Both the position numbers and the translations under genes were made by a program. A stretch of 64,000 nucleotides of DNA, from positions 25,062-89,061 of the forward strand of contig UZAN01040161.1 in the NCBI GenBank assembly GCA_900618425.1, written 5' to 3'. How positions within the stretch are numbered: the first letter of the stretch is position 1; every line of letters starts with the position of its first letter. The notes under the pieces were generated by a model. That model was not told the DNA's origin, did no database searches, and worked only from the letters and a program-made list of their open reading frames with translations. The stretch comes from Echinostoma caproni. Taxonomy: Eukaryota; Platyhelminthes; Trematoda; Plagiorchiida; Echinostomatidae. Positions 23,008-34,794 of this stretch are shown in pieces.

Positions 23008-24315
23008 ACCCTGTATCTTATAATATTTTTTCATCCCAACTCTTGGTATTTCCAGCTTCATTCATAGGGTTGAATATGGTATTGTCCCACATCGGACACA
23101 ACATATATGACATAATGTTCACTTATTTTCCTGCTTTTGTTAGGGGAATGTCATAAAAATAAGTAATTTCTCGATTTTGACGACGGTTGCTGGTGCACGA
23201 TTTGTTAAAAAACGAAGGTACAGTGAAAACCACAACTAGAATTATTTATCGAAATGACCCATAGACTTGATACATGTAGTGCATTTTCATATCAGACATG
23301 CTTTATTTGCCCTCCATTATTTCTGAGCACTGGATGCAAACGATGTTGCATGCAGTCTACCAATGTGAGCATTCAACAGAATTTCCCAGTTTCCTTTAAT
23401 ACATGCCGCACCCGAACTCTGATGTCAACTGTCGAGGCAGCTAACGTATCCCTGTTACTAGTACAGGGAAACGTTTTCCATTACTTTGAAATGCCAACTG
23501 CCGGGAGGTAATAGAATAAATTCGACATTGATCTTGAATCACCTAACAACTGCATAAATGTGAAGAAAAAAATATTTTAGTAAGGTCTAACCGTTTCCTA
23601 TATATACTTGCTGAGGTCAAGTTTTGTTTCTCCGGTTGTATTGTCAGTTCTTTCAGTATAGGGATAATGCTTGAGTAGTTTATAGCCAGATCATTTGTAA
23701 ATTTATTTAAACTTGACAGATTTACTAACTGGCTCACACTGAATGAAAGTATATGAACTATTTAGAATGCGTGTCTTCAACTAGTATACACTGATGAAAC
23801 ATATCGATCTAGCACCTGAACGTTCGCATGTACAAAAGGTCTGCCAAGGGGCTCTTCTTAAATCCTGGTGAAAAGGAGAGCGCTTTGGCTATAAACGATT
23901 AGCAAATTAGACTAATGGTAGTTGAAAATGATCAATACAAAAGAAAATAGTCAAATCAACGACAGATGGTGGAAGATTGAGTTCAAATATCGTTGTCTAC
24001 AATAAATAGGTGCTTACCAGGTGAACGTGAAAACACTTGCACGGAAAATATGATTAGAGGTAAATATCTAGCCACCACTTGGTTGTTTGCAAGCAAGACT
24101 ATTGCGAGATGACACCAACTACGGTTTCAAAATTGAGAATGCTACTACTTAAAAATTTATTAATTAATAATTTATAAGTATCTACTCAGTGATGAGCACC
24201 ACAAATAATACAAAGCATTTGCATGAAAACGTACAGGATTTGTTTAACCGGGTAACAGCGCAGTGGTATATTGCTTTGTTTGTTTACGATGCGTTTATCT
24301 CTGCAATGAGCTTAC

Positions 24316-24333
24316 CTCTCTTGAATTTGGAAA
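24316..24333 (-). CDS. Candidate micro-exon (18 nt)
   Basis: Minus strand: acceptor AATCTACCGCATAG, 18 nt, then a good donor (GAGAG followed by GTAAGC). In the common phase it adds SKFKR. It lies within 1.4 kb of the candidates at 25671 and 2.3 kb of the one at 26555, the tightest cluster of the series. Confidence 0.28.
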
Positions 24334-25670
24334 CTATGCGGTAGATTACGAACACAATGGTGGTAATAAATATCTGTAAATTAACCTCCTGTCACATTAC
24401 AATATCAGATATCATCCGCTCAATTCAAACCAGTATTTAGTGATAAACAGCAAAAACATTGGTTTTCTTTGAGGGTAAACGCCGTAGTCAAGAATACCTA
24501 AGATTTTCCCACGCAACGCCTTCCTCAAATCCCCCTAACTTCCAATTGCGATTTTCAGAAGGCCCCTTTACCATAAGTGTGATGTTGCACTGCAGGACGG
24601 AGATTCTGCATACTATCAATTTCGGGTGATGGTAGCGGGGATGCAAACTCTTGACCCAGGACACAAAGTACGTTAGTAATATATTATTATTGCTGTTATT
24701 ATTATTTCCACTAGTTATTTATGAATCAGACTTGTTCCAACTAAATAATAACTTATGCCCACTAATATTATACTGAAACACACATCTTGCACAAATGATG
24801 TTCGGACTGTATATCCGAAAGAAAACAGTGGATATGGAAAAACGATGAGCTGATGCAGTGCTAAAATGAATCTAGTGCTTCCTGAGCTGGAAGAATGTAC
24901 AAATAATGGCATATGGATGTAAAGTCCGGAGGATGATGACTCAAAGTCAGGAAATAATCATTTCCAACTGCAATTTGAGCAAAACTGTAGTCTGAAAATG
25001 ATCGATTAAAAATCTGTAAATCACATCTGTCTCCACAGTAAAACTAGTTGATCTTAAGCCAAGTTATTCCAAATGTATTCAAAAGCATATCTAAGGGAAT
25101 TTTATGTTTCACAGTTAATGAAAATAGAAACAGAAATTATAATTAACATTTTATTAAATGTTCCGGAGCACTTGATGTTCAATGGTGAGTAACCGTGGAA
25201 GTAAACGGAAAGGATAAAACATTTTGTTCATTACAATATGGAAAACGTATCAAATGACTACGTTTCTCGCATCCGCAAATCTCCCACGGCTTACGTAGTT
25301 TTTCCAATTGTTACGCATTGCAAACGACTACCAAATGTGTCAAATCTAAGATCCAAAGTAGAAAACACCTGATGGTAGGGGGTTGAATTTCAGCAATGAA
25401 AATCAAGCGCATCCACGCCTGTTACTTACACTTGCGAAATACTGCACTACCGAGAGTACAACTTAAATACAACTCCCGTTCCGAAGAGTTTAACTCAGCC
25501 GGTTTGTGTTAGTACAATAATCATACATTCATAAGACATTCAGGCCGCAACACTACTGAGAGTTCCGTGCATCTCAGCTTTATGAGTGTGAAAAACATTA
25601 TCCAGTAATTCCTAATGTAAAATCAAAGTGAACATTTCATTCTAGCACAAAATAAACATAGAAGACTTAC

Positions 25671-25688
25671 TCGGTGACGGTTTGGTAT
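25671..25688 (-). CDS. Candidate micro-exon (18 nt)
   Basis: Minus strand: a strong tract and acceptor (CTACATCTCCTAG), 18 nt, then GTAAGTCTTC. Open in all frames; in the common phase it adds TKPSP. The acceptor closely resembles that of the 7050-7073 candidate. Confidence 0.35.
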
Positions 25689-25948
25689 CTAGGAGATGTA
25701 GTAAATCAAGTCACGACAGCCGTATTATATCCTTCTGATGCAGAAATGTTCGACAATGTTTCATCCATTTCAGTACAATTTTCACATTTAAAGTTCCGAA
25801 CACTTTCTCGACGCACTTTGCATATATTTTAAAACATCGTCTTCCATTACATTCTTACCCTCTTGTTAGAGATGCATCAAGTTTCAGTTCAATATCAAGA
25901 ACCCCTGTGCTCTACTATGCCATTTAGTAAAGATTTTTTCAGTTTTAG

Positions 25949-26133
25949 TTGTCAGGATCAAATATACAAAGAATAAACCATATTTATGGAGTAAGAAATT
26001 TAACGGAAGTTCTATCATATTCCCTGCCGAGAGAATATGTCGATCCAACTTATCGTTATGGATCTTTCATCAACGATCGCGGGGAGTTATGGTTGTTTAT
26101 CCGATCACCTTATTCATTCGAATATCTTCCAAG
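25949..26133 (+). CDS. Coding exon, best-supported plus-strand exon
   Basis: The exon is bounded by an acceptor (GATTTTTTCAGTTTTAG, ending 25948) and a perfect donor (CCAAG followed by GTAAGTAAA at 26134). The frame is open for 61 codons and an in-frame TAG at 25946-25948 fixes the acceptor. It reads SGSNIQRINHIYGVRNLTEV, then LPREYVDPTYRYG, then GELWLFIRSPYSFEYLP. Codon choice favours A/T third positions. The family is not recognised. It enters in phase 0 and leaves two bases of a codon, which matches the one base at the start of the candidate terminal exon at 35069; the two could belong to one gene with an 8.9-kb intron, possibly with others between. Confidence 0.55.
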
Positions 26134-26554
26134 GTAAGTAAAGACCCTATACCAAAACATTACTCATTGCACGAAGGATAGTACGCACCTAGCGTTAGTT
26201 TTATATGTGAATGTTGATTAGCAACACGTCCACTGCGACTGAATGATGGGCTTTGAGGTCATATGGACTCACTTCGGCCTCCCTATCGACCAATCCAGTT
26301 TTGAACTTGATTTGTAGAGAACGGGCACCTCTCAAACTGGATGCGATTTGCAGAGAATCCGTTTTGGTTTCTTCACCACTTTCTTCAGCCACTAAAAAAC
26401 CCCAATTACTCAGTGGCTAAGGTATGAAGGCAATTCTAATAAAACTGTTTGCCGGAACAACACATTATTCCACAAATGAATGATATGTTCCATAAACTAT
26501 AATGTTCAAAATTGCAGATTTAAGTTGATGCAGTACACTAGCACTCGAACTCAC

Positions 26555-26581
26555 CTGGAAGTTTTTGTAAGTATTTGTCGA
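26555..26581 (-). CDS. Candidate micro-exon (27 nt)
   Basis: Minus strand: an excellent acceptor (CACTTATCTTACAG), 27 nt, then an excellent donor (TTCCAG followed by GTGAGTTCG). In the common phase it is open and adds DKYLQKLP. The strongest pair of splice sites among the micro-exon candidates. Confidence 0.4.
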
Positions 26582-27319
26582 CTGTAAGATAAGTGAATCG
26601 TTTACAAACAGAAATTGAACAACTTGCCTGGAACTTCTCAGCACCAATTACCATAGATATACCAGGTTTTATGGGAAATATATAATTACAGCTCACTGGG
26701 GCCCCTGAACCCGGCGAATAGCGTATTCCGATCTTATGTGTGATAGAACGCTAGCTTTAGATGCATCCTAATACATTTTCGGCAATAAAAAGCTACATTA
26801 TACTTCGTTTCCAGAGCATAACTGGAGTATTATTTCTGGATTAAACGAACGAGTCACAATTCTATTTTGCACGTGTTTTGAAGTAACGTATAATCTTTGT
26901 TGACTAAAATAGTCTTTCAAATGCTTAAGTTTCCCAAAATTAATGGTAGATGATGCGCTTTTCAAGAAGGGAAGGCGCCCAAACACAAGGCTGCCATAAA
27001 ACACAGGACGGCAAAAATTAGGCGGTGGTGATAGAATAGAGAAACAAGTCACTCGAAGCGATAGTTTAGTAACCTTTGCCATTCGTCCATCGACGCCCTG
27101 GAATCATCCTATACAACAAATAGTTTCTCAATTTATTTAAGTGAAAAACAGGTAGATTACGGACAATATGTAAACCAACTGCTTATCTGGTCTGAATGTC
27201 AATTTCGTATTACACGCACAAAAGACTCATGAATGCGGAAGAGAAGAGGAGAGCATGGGTGTCACATTAGGTCTCTGAGATCACCTACATGATATCACAT
27301 AATAATATTCGGTTGAGGG

Positions 27320-27655
27320 TATCGTGCTTTGATTAGCCCATACGATTGTTGAGAGGCACCAGGCACTGTTGATGGTCTTGGGCGTGGGTTCCACTCCTTG
27401 GGAGATGGTTAATTCCCCACGGAGTGAATGCATTTAAATTTTATGGAAATTTTTGTGATAACCTACAAAGAGCACTGGACAGCTGTTTCGTCCTGTTTGG
27501 GACTTGTCAGTAGTGCGTACTTGTTGTGTCCCCGTCGGAACCCAAATCGTGATCATTCAGGTCGGGACTTCGAAAGCTTACCACTGAGCTACTCGGTCGA
27601 TGGTTATCATCCTGTGTGAATACCTCAGTCAATTTTGAGTATCAAGTGTGGATTA
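27320..27655 (-). repeat. Hammerhead SINE, minus copy of a head-to-head pair
   Basis: Read on the minus strand, this has the head TAGCTCAGTGGTAAG (A box, 27591-27577) and GATTTGGGTTCC (B-box-like, 27548-27537). The ribozyme follows, then the TTTATCAC-type tail, the CATTTAAATG block and the start of a following unit (CTCCCAAGGAGTGG, GACCATCAACAGTGCC). This is the most complete copy in the window and defines the unit. It abuts a plus-strand copy at about 27656. Confidence 0.85.
27472..27516 (-). ncRNA. Hammerhead ribozyme with core lesions
   Basis: Minus strand. Stem II (GTCC/GGAC), GAAA, stem III CAGCTG, the TC cleavage site and most of stem I are intact. The core box reads CTGACAA instead of CTGANGA, changing the catalytically important G8. 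The last stem I pair is also lost (GCACTA against CAGTGC). Probably inactive. Confidence 0.75.
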
Positions 27656-27766
27656 GCCCAAAATCATCAGGAGTGTCTAGTGCCTATGCACAATCGAAAA
27701 GGCTAATCCAACTTGATACTGTGAATTGATTGAGGTATTCGCACAAGCGGATGACCCTCGACCGTG

Positions 27767-27820
27767 TAGCTCAGGTGTAAGGGTTTGAAGTCCCGACCCG
27801 AAGGTTCGCGATTTGAGTCC
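27767..27820 (+). promoter_or_regulatory. Internal Pol III-type A and B boxes of the SINE
   Basis: TAGCTCAGGTG (27767-27777) fits the A-box consensus TRGYNNARNNG. GATTTGAGTCC (27810-27820) differs from the B-box GGTTCGANTCC at two positions. Spacing of 32 nt is tRNA-like. This supports Pol III transcription of the family. Confidence 0.6.
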
Positions 27821-27842
27821 TGACAGGGACACAAAAGGGTAC

Positions 27843-27887
27843 GCACTGTTGACGAGTCCCAAACAGGACGAAACAGCTGTCCAGTGC
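27843..27887 (+). ncRNA. Hammerhead ribozyme with one core change
   Basis: Stem I GCACTG/CAGTGC, stem II GTCC/GGAC, GAAA (27870-27873), stem III CAGCTG and the TC cleavage site are all intact. The core reads TTGACGA, a single C-to-T change at C3, which normally pairs with G8. Activity would be strongly reduced. Confidence 0.8.
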
Positions 27888-29329
27888 TGTTTGTCAGTTA
27901 TCACAAACATTTTCATCGCATTTCAATAATATTAGGTGTTTAAAAAGCATTCCTATGATATCTGCATTAGGGTAGAGATGAAAATCCCAAACAGAAACTT
28001 ATGTATTTAAACATCAGTCTTTACTGCTTGAAGTTCAGAAGAAAATCACCCACTTTTTTGTTGCAATATTGCCACTGAAGACAAGAAGAGAAAAGCAAAT
28101 TCCCTGACTTCAGTAAATGAAAAGGACTCATTCCTTTAAAAATTCATTAACATTTCAAGATATGTGCTGACTGCTTTAGCAGTATCAGAACACCTACGGA
28201 TGAACTTTTCCGTCCAAGGGGTATATTTTTTGGTTCAATGCGAGTGATACAACTAAGAGTGTGTAACGAGTAAACCATTGATGCACGCTTACGAATGGAG
28301 CGGGAAATTGCAGGATACATTCTTCATTGTGTGTGAACAGGTGATAACCGAATCACTGAGTTCACTGAGCCGAATTACTTGGTTTACTCTCGTTTTATCA
28401 TGAGGATAGTAAATTCTTGAATAGTGTTGACAGTAAACAATACTGCAAGTATGCGTTTTATAGTGAGCAAATCTTTCTGTGCTAATATGCCGCCAACTGT
28501 ATTATCTGGCCCTTGAGTTTTATCAGTATAATATTGTTTTCCATGGAATGACTTCCGTTTCCAGAGGCCAAATGAAAATTAGGTCTCAATATACAGCTAC
28601 CTTTATACTGTATCTTTCACGCATTAGGATACAAATCACTGACGTAGTGAAATTCACATTATTTTGTTCGATCGAACTGTAAGCGCTGCAACAACAGGAT
28701 TTTATATGGTTGTAGGTTTCCTTTCGGTGAGTTTATCTGAGTGATGTGAAGAGGCCTATATGTATTGTCAGCTGCACCGTGATTCATTCAAACCCAGCAA
28801 CCTCAAGAACATTATTTATGCACAGTGTGTTACTATGCTTATTATATATTATTCTTCATGGTTTAGATGCCAAATACTTATTTATTTTGTGATGAATATC
28901 ACGTCCAAAGAAGAGGTTTGCTCTTCGGATGACGTACCATTTACCCATTTATATTAGAAACTGCTGTTGTGTGAAACCAAAACTGACTAACGTCCAGTGA
29001 TTGAATGTGGAAATGTCGTTGGCAACTACCTTTTCCCCTTTCATTTTACAGGCTGCACAAGTTGCGGGACGCAGAACACGGTGACACAAGACACTGAGAA
29101 GGAAGTCCAAAACAGCGCCCACACGTAAAAGTGCCATTTTGTATTGTAACCACTTCATATTCCTATAGTGCTTCTACGTTTTACACCAATACAATTTCGT
29201 CCGAGTCCGTCGAGTCTTCTCCCTGATCGAAACATACCACAATGCCCATGATGGTATTTCATCCCTTGGTCGTTGCAATCACGAGTATTTCTTATATTCT
29301 GTTGGTACCATTCACAGGCATAAAACACA

Positions 29330-29781
29330 ATCAACTAGAATACCCACACCCCGGGTAAAAGAACGTCTGGCTATGCACGCCAACTCTAATCTGATTTGCC
29401 ATTTCCAATGTGGGTGCGGAGCGACCTACGTGTGCAGAACAGAGTGACAATTACGTAACCGGGTGGTTGACCACATTTAAAATTAGGTCCGAAATCAGAT
29501 GACGCAATCTGGGTCAAGTCCGCGGCATAGAAACAACGATCAAAACTACAAGATACTGTCATCAGCCATAGCTCGACATCTTCTGATGACGCTCGAAATT
29601 GGAAGAGTTTTCAGCTTCATTAAGTAAATTAACGGAGGCTGACACTTTACAAATACTTGATTCAAAGCAATTTGGTAAGAAACATGTGATTATCTTATAT
29701 AAGCAGACTATTATTTGCATGGTCACCGCATGGCTTCATTCACTGCGCCAAGAGTTCATATGCAATTTAGGCTTTTATTGA
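29330..29781 (+). pseudogene. Penelope-like element, linker and endonuclease fragment
   Basis: Translated pieces in order: TRIPTPRVKERLAMHANSN, LICHFQCGCGATYVCRTE, RVVDHI, SSAIARHLL and, near the end, HSLRQEFICNLG. These parallel the PLE at 36.2-37.6 kb (RISTPLAKERLPVH, LIYQFQC, ATFVGTTE) and the usual GIY-YIG plan. Stops and frameshifts break it, and the RT is absent. 5'-truncated, dead. Confidence 0.75.
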
Positions 29782-31813
29782 AGTCGGTGTGTATATATGT
29801 CATTGTTCCTAATGCCGGTGAGCACGTTGTGAACAAATGGAACCACAGAAACAAAATAAGAAAAAGTGATAACAAACTGGTAGCAAATTAAAAAAAATTA
29901 TGACACTTGGCATACAAACAACGAACAGATATGTTGACTATTGATCATTATTTGTAAAAAACTCACCATCATTTTGAAAGGCCTGCTCTGTTGTTATTAA
30001 TAAATAATTTAAATGAGAGCAGTTAGGAGACAGTTGTTACCTTCCTTTAAACGAGAACGAAAAGAATGAGAAACCACTGGAAGTTCTGTAACCACCAATA
30101 AAATCAACGGGAACAACATAGATGAGATATATAGGGCTATGATCAAATATACATTTAAAACACTTGATTACCATGTTATTTCAGAGGAAAAGAAATCGCC
30201 CAACAATGACATCCTGAGGTTCTCCAGAATGTAATGATATCAGTTCGGAAGCTTTGGAAAGGGCAGATGTGATGATAAGGGAAAACCTTATGGAGCAGTG
30301 ACAAGCTCAACCTGACTTAATTAACTCCATAGCATCGTGAACGATGCGCGAACATGTATCAGGGAATTAAGAAGAATATCAGAATTGACGTTGTTCTTGG
30401 AAGGCTGTTTTCTTGAGTAAAAGTTAACAATAAAGGTTTGAAAACAAAATGTACAGGCATGAGAGATCCTTTCACAAAACAAGCATGCGAGAAACTGATT
30501 GAAATGTCCACGATCAGATGTCAGGGATGTGAACAATACTGCATACATGTGGATACTAGGTGATTTTCCAATCTTTGACGCAATGCAGGAACATAAGCAA
30601 ACGTTACTTCTCCAACTGATTCATTCATTAGCCACACAGAACAAGAAATTCGCTTTTTATTGCAAACTTTGGTAATTTATAATGAAGGTTGAAAAATACT
30701 ATCTGTTTAACTCATTTATCACAGAAATGTACACTAGACATCACGGAAAAAGGATGTGGACTTGAAGAATTGCCTGAGGAATTACAGAGACTGAGATCAG
30801 CGATGGTTTTACGGATCAAACCTGGGACCTTCAGGCAATCAATTTAAAGACATTATCACTAGACTGCTACCGTCCCTTTTGTTATCTTTATACATAAAAT
30901 CGTAAATGTAACACATATGAATAGTAACTGGGCATTCGTTTACTATGAACTTTCGCTAAAATATGTGAGTATATAAGCTATCCCGTAAACTGTGGTGATC
31001 CACACTTCCGTGATCGCAATCCATGCACAACAAGGTACCGTTTCATGTCATCCAATCACCGTTCACGAAGCTCGAGCAATGGTACACCGGGCGAACATGA
31101 CATCCAAGTTAGCACATATGATACGTCGGTGCAAACGGTTGCGTGATTAGAGGATGCTCGTTCAACCAATTACATGGACTATTCCATTCTATAACAGATG
31201 ATCTAATTCCATCAATAAACATAAGCATTTGCTGCTATCAGTTCCTCGTGTATTTCATTGGAGTCCGCAGTTTGGGTTGGAACCAATTCAGTTCTGAACA
31301 GTACAGTCCGGATTCTCGTATTCCTAAATTCAATACTATTTCGATTACCACATAAAGATAAACATTCAAATTTTCAGTTTAATATTTAAATTGCTTGACT
31401 TCAGAACACAGCAACTACTCCCGCAGCATTATTTCTTGGTGTTATGAGCACGAAATCTTTAGGGTTATTTTTAAAATTCCTTAGTTCTTACTGTCACCAG
31501 TAGGGGAAAACCGAACTCGATAAATATTGCTTAACGGTATGGCTGTCAGCTTGGATAAACTGAATATTTTTCATTGGAGGTGCTATCTCCGACTAGTCTT
31601 TCAAGTGTTATATCTTAAGAAATTACAAACGATGTTCACAGATCCATAAACATATTATGCAATCTGTAGTTTCACTTGTGGAACCACGTTAGAAGGCTTT
31701 CACCATTTAAATGGAACTATACATGCCAATAAAATACAAAAAGTAAAGGATTGTTAGCCCAGATTAATTTATATCACAAAATTGGTACTGTGAACATTTT
31801 CCAAATTCAACAG

Positions 31814-31945
31814 GAATGTGATAGAATCTTACGTATCGTTTGTAGTTCCGGTAGATCTGTTTGTTATAAGGAGATTTATAAAAGTAAAAGTAATGCTCAC
31901 ACTATATATGTGGATAGTCATGGATATATCAAGTTGAGCTTTTGA
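31814..31945 (+). CDS. Candidate terminal exon with poly(A) signal
   Basis: The acceptor TTTTCCAAATTCAACAG ends at 31813. The frame reads ECDRILRIVCSSGRSVCYKE and ends SHGYIKLSF with TGA at 31943-31945. AATAAA lies at 31950-31955, only a few bases on. Three cysteines suggest a secreted or extracellular segment. No family recognised. The stop-plus-signal pairing gives some support, but AATAAA is common in AT-rich DNA. Confidence 0.3.
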   Translation, partial: ECDRILRIVCSSGRSVCYKEIYKSKSNAHTIYVDSHGYIKLSF

Positions 31946-31997
31946 CTCCAATAAATTTCGCATGATCGCCTTCCGCGTCGCTCGAAACTCTGTTGTC

Positions 31998-32014
31998 ACT
32001 CTCTCTCTCTCTCT
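31998..32014. repeat. (CT)n microsatellite
   Basis: A pure CT run of about eight units. Confidence 0.95.
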
Positions 32015-32548
32015 TGATTTACAATTCAAATGAAACTCTGTCATTCAACTGGATATTATGTATCGTACCACTTTTATTGACCGAATACTAATTATTCATA
32101 ACTGTGTTATGCGAGGCATCAATTGATTATTACATAGCGATACCCTTTAGAAACGTAGAACATCCTTATTGTCAAGCACATAGCCGTCTGAAGTAAACTC
32201 TACAGTATGAAATGTTCTGATCGAAGACCTCAATGATCCAAAAAGTAACGGGATAGTTATCCAGCCCATTAATATTTTCATTGCTACAGTGACAAATTTA
32301 GTCTCTCTATATATAGCAATATTTTTTTGTGGGTCTATAGTATTGGATACTATGGTCCGTATCTAAGAGAAGTTCAAAGTTTCATTACGATTATCCGTTT
32401 ACCGAACCCACTCAGAAAAGAAAGAAAGAAGGTAGATAACTAGTGCGTGTATCTTAGGCTAGTGAAACGTTGGCTCAGTGTCACAATCACTTCAGGCTTT
32501 TCTATTCCGGATTTCCCACATGAAGCATTGTTCCATAACCGATTTTTT

Positions 32549-33053
32549 TGTGACAATTCCATGTCAACACTTAAGCAACATTGGATTCAGAACTTATCAT
32601 CCTCCTATACTGACCCGAACACCACATGACTGATCGGGTTCATTTATCGGTCGGTCGGATAATTCAGCTGCAGCAAGGGACCCAGAGCTTGCCCAGCTAA
32701 CCCGAGCGAACAACCTCACCGTGTTTACTGCCGTAAGTCTTTAACAGGCCCAGAGAACTGCCATTGTACAGCAGGCCATCAGCACACGGATGGACTACAC
32801 GTGACAACAAAATCATCTCAAAAGGTGCAAGCATGTAATCAGATATTCTCGTGTGGGGTTGAGGGATTCCAAGTGGCACAAATCGCGAAAAGTGATCCAA
32901 TCAGTTCACGGAGAGAGTTAGATGAAACTACTTACTTACTTACTTAATTACTTACTTACCTACTTACTTACTTACTTACTACTTAAGGTCACAAGTGAGA
33001 GGGGTAGCACAATGTGAAACGATTGGACAATCGCACCATAAAGAACGAAATAC
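32549..33053 (+). repeat. Dispersed repeat family D, copy 2
   Basis: Aligns with 8270-8697 in the same orientation, with a tetranucleotide array inserted before the shared AAGGTCAC block. It is followed 13 nt later by a PLE endonuclease fragment, which suggests family D may belong to a PLE or be a preferred neighbour of one. Confidence 0.75.
32929..32984. repeat. (ACTT)n microsatellite inside repeat D
   Basis: About 13 imperfect ACTT/TTAC units, absent at the same point of the other family D copy, which reads straight from the AGTGGGAATTAACTT region into AAGGTCACGG. An expansion specific to this copy. Confidence 0.95.
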
Positions 33054-33065
33054 CGAATTCTGCCG

Positions 33066-33650
33066 TTTTAATTTGTGTCCACTCATGTAAGTGTTCCTGT
33101 GGAACAACATTCATAGACCGCACGGTCAAACGTTTGTTTCAGCGAATTCGTGAACACCAACCCGTATGACTAATTACATGAAGAATCAGGTCACTCATTA
33201 GCGCAGTGGTTTCATACCCAGTTCACACGAATCATAAGGGTAAGGAATGAACGATTGAGGAAAGTTCGATGTCGTCTGCACAATCCCAATTTGTGTAACC
33301 GAAATCAACTGCTTGTGCTACACGCATCTCATCCCGAGTAATCCCAACAGTCGGATGACCTAACAGTTGTGTGATCCTTGTTAATCACATATCCTGTCCG
33401 AAAACGAAATTAGCCCCAAATAACATGCGAAGTTTATTTTACCTTTCCCAAAACAATTGTTGGCTTTTATAGCTGAAGCAAATCACACCGTGAACGTGTG
33501 CGAGGCTTTCCGACCCCTGTACAAAGTTCGTGGGCGAGGCAAGTTCGCTGTCGGATGTTGGCTACGGTAGAAGCGGTGAGCATTCGTCTGAGTGCCCAAA
33601 AACAGTTTGCCCAAGCGCTAAAGCTTCCCTGGCCCAACCCCCATACAAAC
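33066..33650 (+). pseudogene. Penelope-like element, endonuclease fragments
   Basis: 33066-33180 encodes LICVHSCKCSCGTTFIDRT then RLFQRIREHQPV, the GIY-YIG beginning (CSCGxxYIGRTxRxLxxRIxEHxP). 33480-33650 encodes AFRPLYKV, ATVEAVSIRL and QKQFAQALKLPWP, the usual C-terminus. The stretch between is not obviously PLE. Frames change between pieces, so it is a dead copy with an insertion or heavy decay. Confidence 0.75.
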
Positions 33651-34566
33651 CGCATCGTGAGTAATCTCGATGATCGGATGAGTGGGTAAACAAACTTGTG
33701 ATCGTAGTGAACACGATTTCCGGTCTCATGATGTAATCGTTTTTAGTAATCTGTGTTTTTATTTTCCCAAGACAATTTTATTCCTAAGTAGTGATATATA
33801 TTGAGATGTATTGGTATGAATGCGAATCTCTCTTGTTCGCCACTCTGTTGTTTTGTTTGAAACAACGAGGATTTATTGATTGTTGGGTCATACTGTAAAT
33901 TGTGTGATTCGCAGAAATGTAAGGTAACTCACTTTCTTCTATCCAACTGCATGCCCGAGTGTATTCAGCCTCTATGGGAAAGAAATTCACGGAATTAGTT
34001 TTCTGACTTGAAGTGGTCTCACTTCATTTTACTGTCCTTCGTGGTGATCGTGTTTAGTTTTCTGAGTCCTTTAATCAATAAAAAATGAAGGCTGGTTAAA
34101 CAGAAAACCTATCTACTTTTTTCTTCATACAGGGAAACGGTATTTTGGATGTATTTATTATACGTATACGTATTATACGTATTTGGTTAGATTTGGATGG
34201 TGCGACTAAACGTAAGTCATAATGAGCAAAACCAGTGGCAGCATAACAAAATTTCATGTTCTGGTATATGACCAAGAATTTTATCATCAAATGATACAAA
34301 GCAGGATTGCGAACCCATTATTCCCGCCAGTAATAATATGCGCACAGTTTATCTGGATCACCAGTAGTCCAAGCCGATACAAATGAAACCTGAGCAGTAC
34401 ATACGGAGTTACATCAGGCCAAGATATATAAGTTCCTGCTGACCCCGCATGTCATACAGCAGAATACGTATAGCTCTATTACTCAACAAATGCGGCCAAT
34501 AAATAACATATTATTTTGCATCATAATGATTAGGTTGCCGTTGTACAAAGGAGTTCCTTATTTCTC

Positions 34567-34794
34567 TCAAAATGTTATTCGTATGCAGAAAAACTGAGAA
34601 CTATCCTGAAAGGTAGGATTTACTGTAAATATTTTGAAACCGCTGTCTTCTATTAGCAGCGTAGACGTATCACCCAAACAGCGTAGTGTATCTTTGTGGA
34701 CGACTGAATATCCCTCAAGGAGCAGAAACGGTGACAAACACTCCTTAAGGACCGACGTAAATGGCAATAATCTGTAGGAAAGCTTAGTTGTCAT
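34567..34794 (-). CDS. Candidate first exon, function unknown
   Basis: Minus strand ATG at 34794 opens 75 codons: MTTKLSYRLLPFTSVLKECL, then GYSVVHKDTLRCLGDT and EDSGFKIFT. An ACA|GTAAAT site after KIFT could be a donor. No family recognised and no upstream signal; it may be a chance frame. Confidence 0.2.
   Translation of the reverse strand: MTTKLSYRLLPFTSVLKECLSPFLLLEGYSVVHKDTLRCLGDTSTLLIEDSGFKIFTVNPTFQDSSQFFCIRITF

Larger units (their letters stand above)
27656..27935 (+). repeat. Hammerhead SINE, plus copy of a head-to-head pair
   Basis: Plus strand: head block (GGCTAATCCAACTTGATACT), then the tRNA-like promoter, then the ribozyme at 27843-27887, then the TTATCACAAAC tail, ending near CATCGCATTTCAA. 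Together with the minus copy it forms an imperfect palindrome of about 600 bp. Confidence 0.85.

Noticed and set aside
25671..25690. AACCGTCAC followed by GTAAGT resembles the start of the schistosome spliced leader
   Set aside because: Only nine bases agree, the bases after them differ, and the segment has a splice acceptor directly upstream; a chance match within a micro-exon candidate.
27767..27820. Genuine tRNA gene
   Set aside because: A and B boxes are present, but the cloverleaf does not close, and the segment is repeated with a ribozyme tail; it is a SINE head.
32929..32984. CRISPR-like or regulatory array
   Set aside because: Units are four bases with no spacers; a plain tetranucleotide microsatellite.
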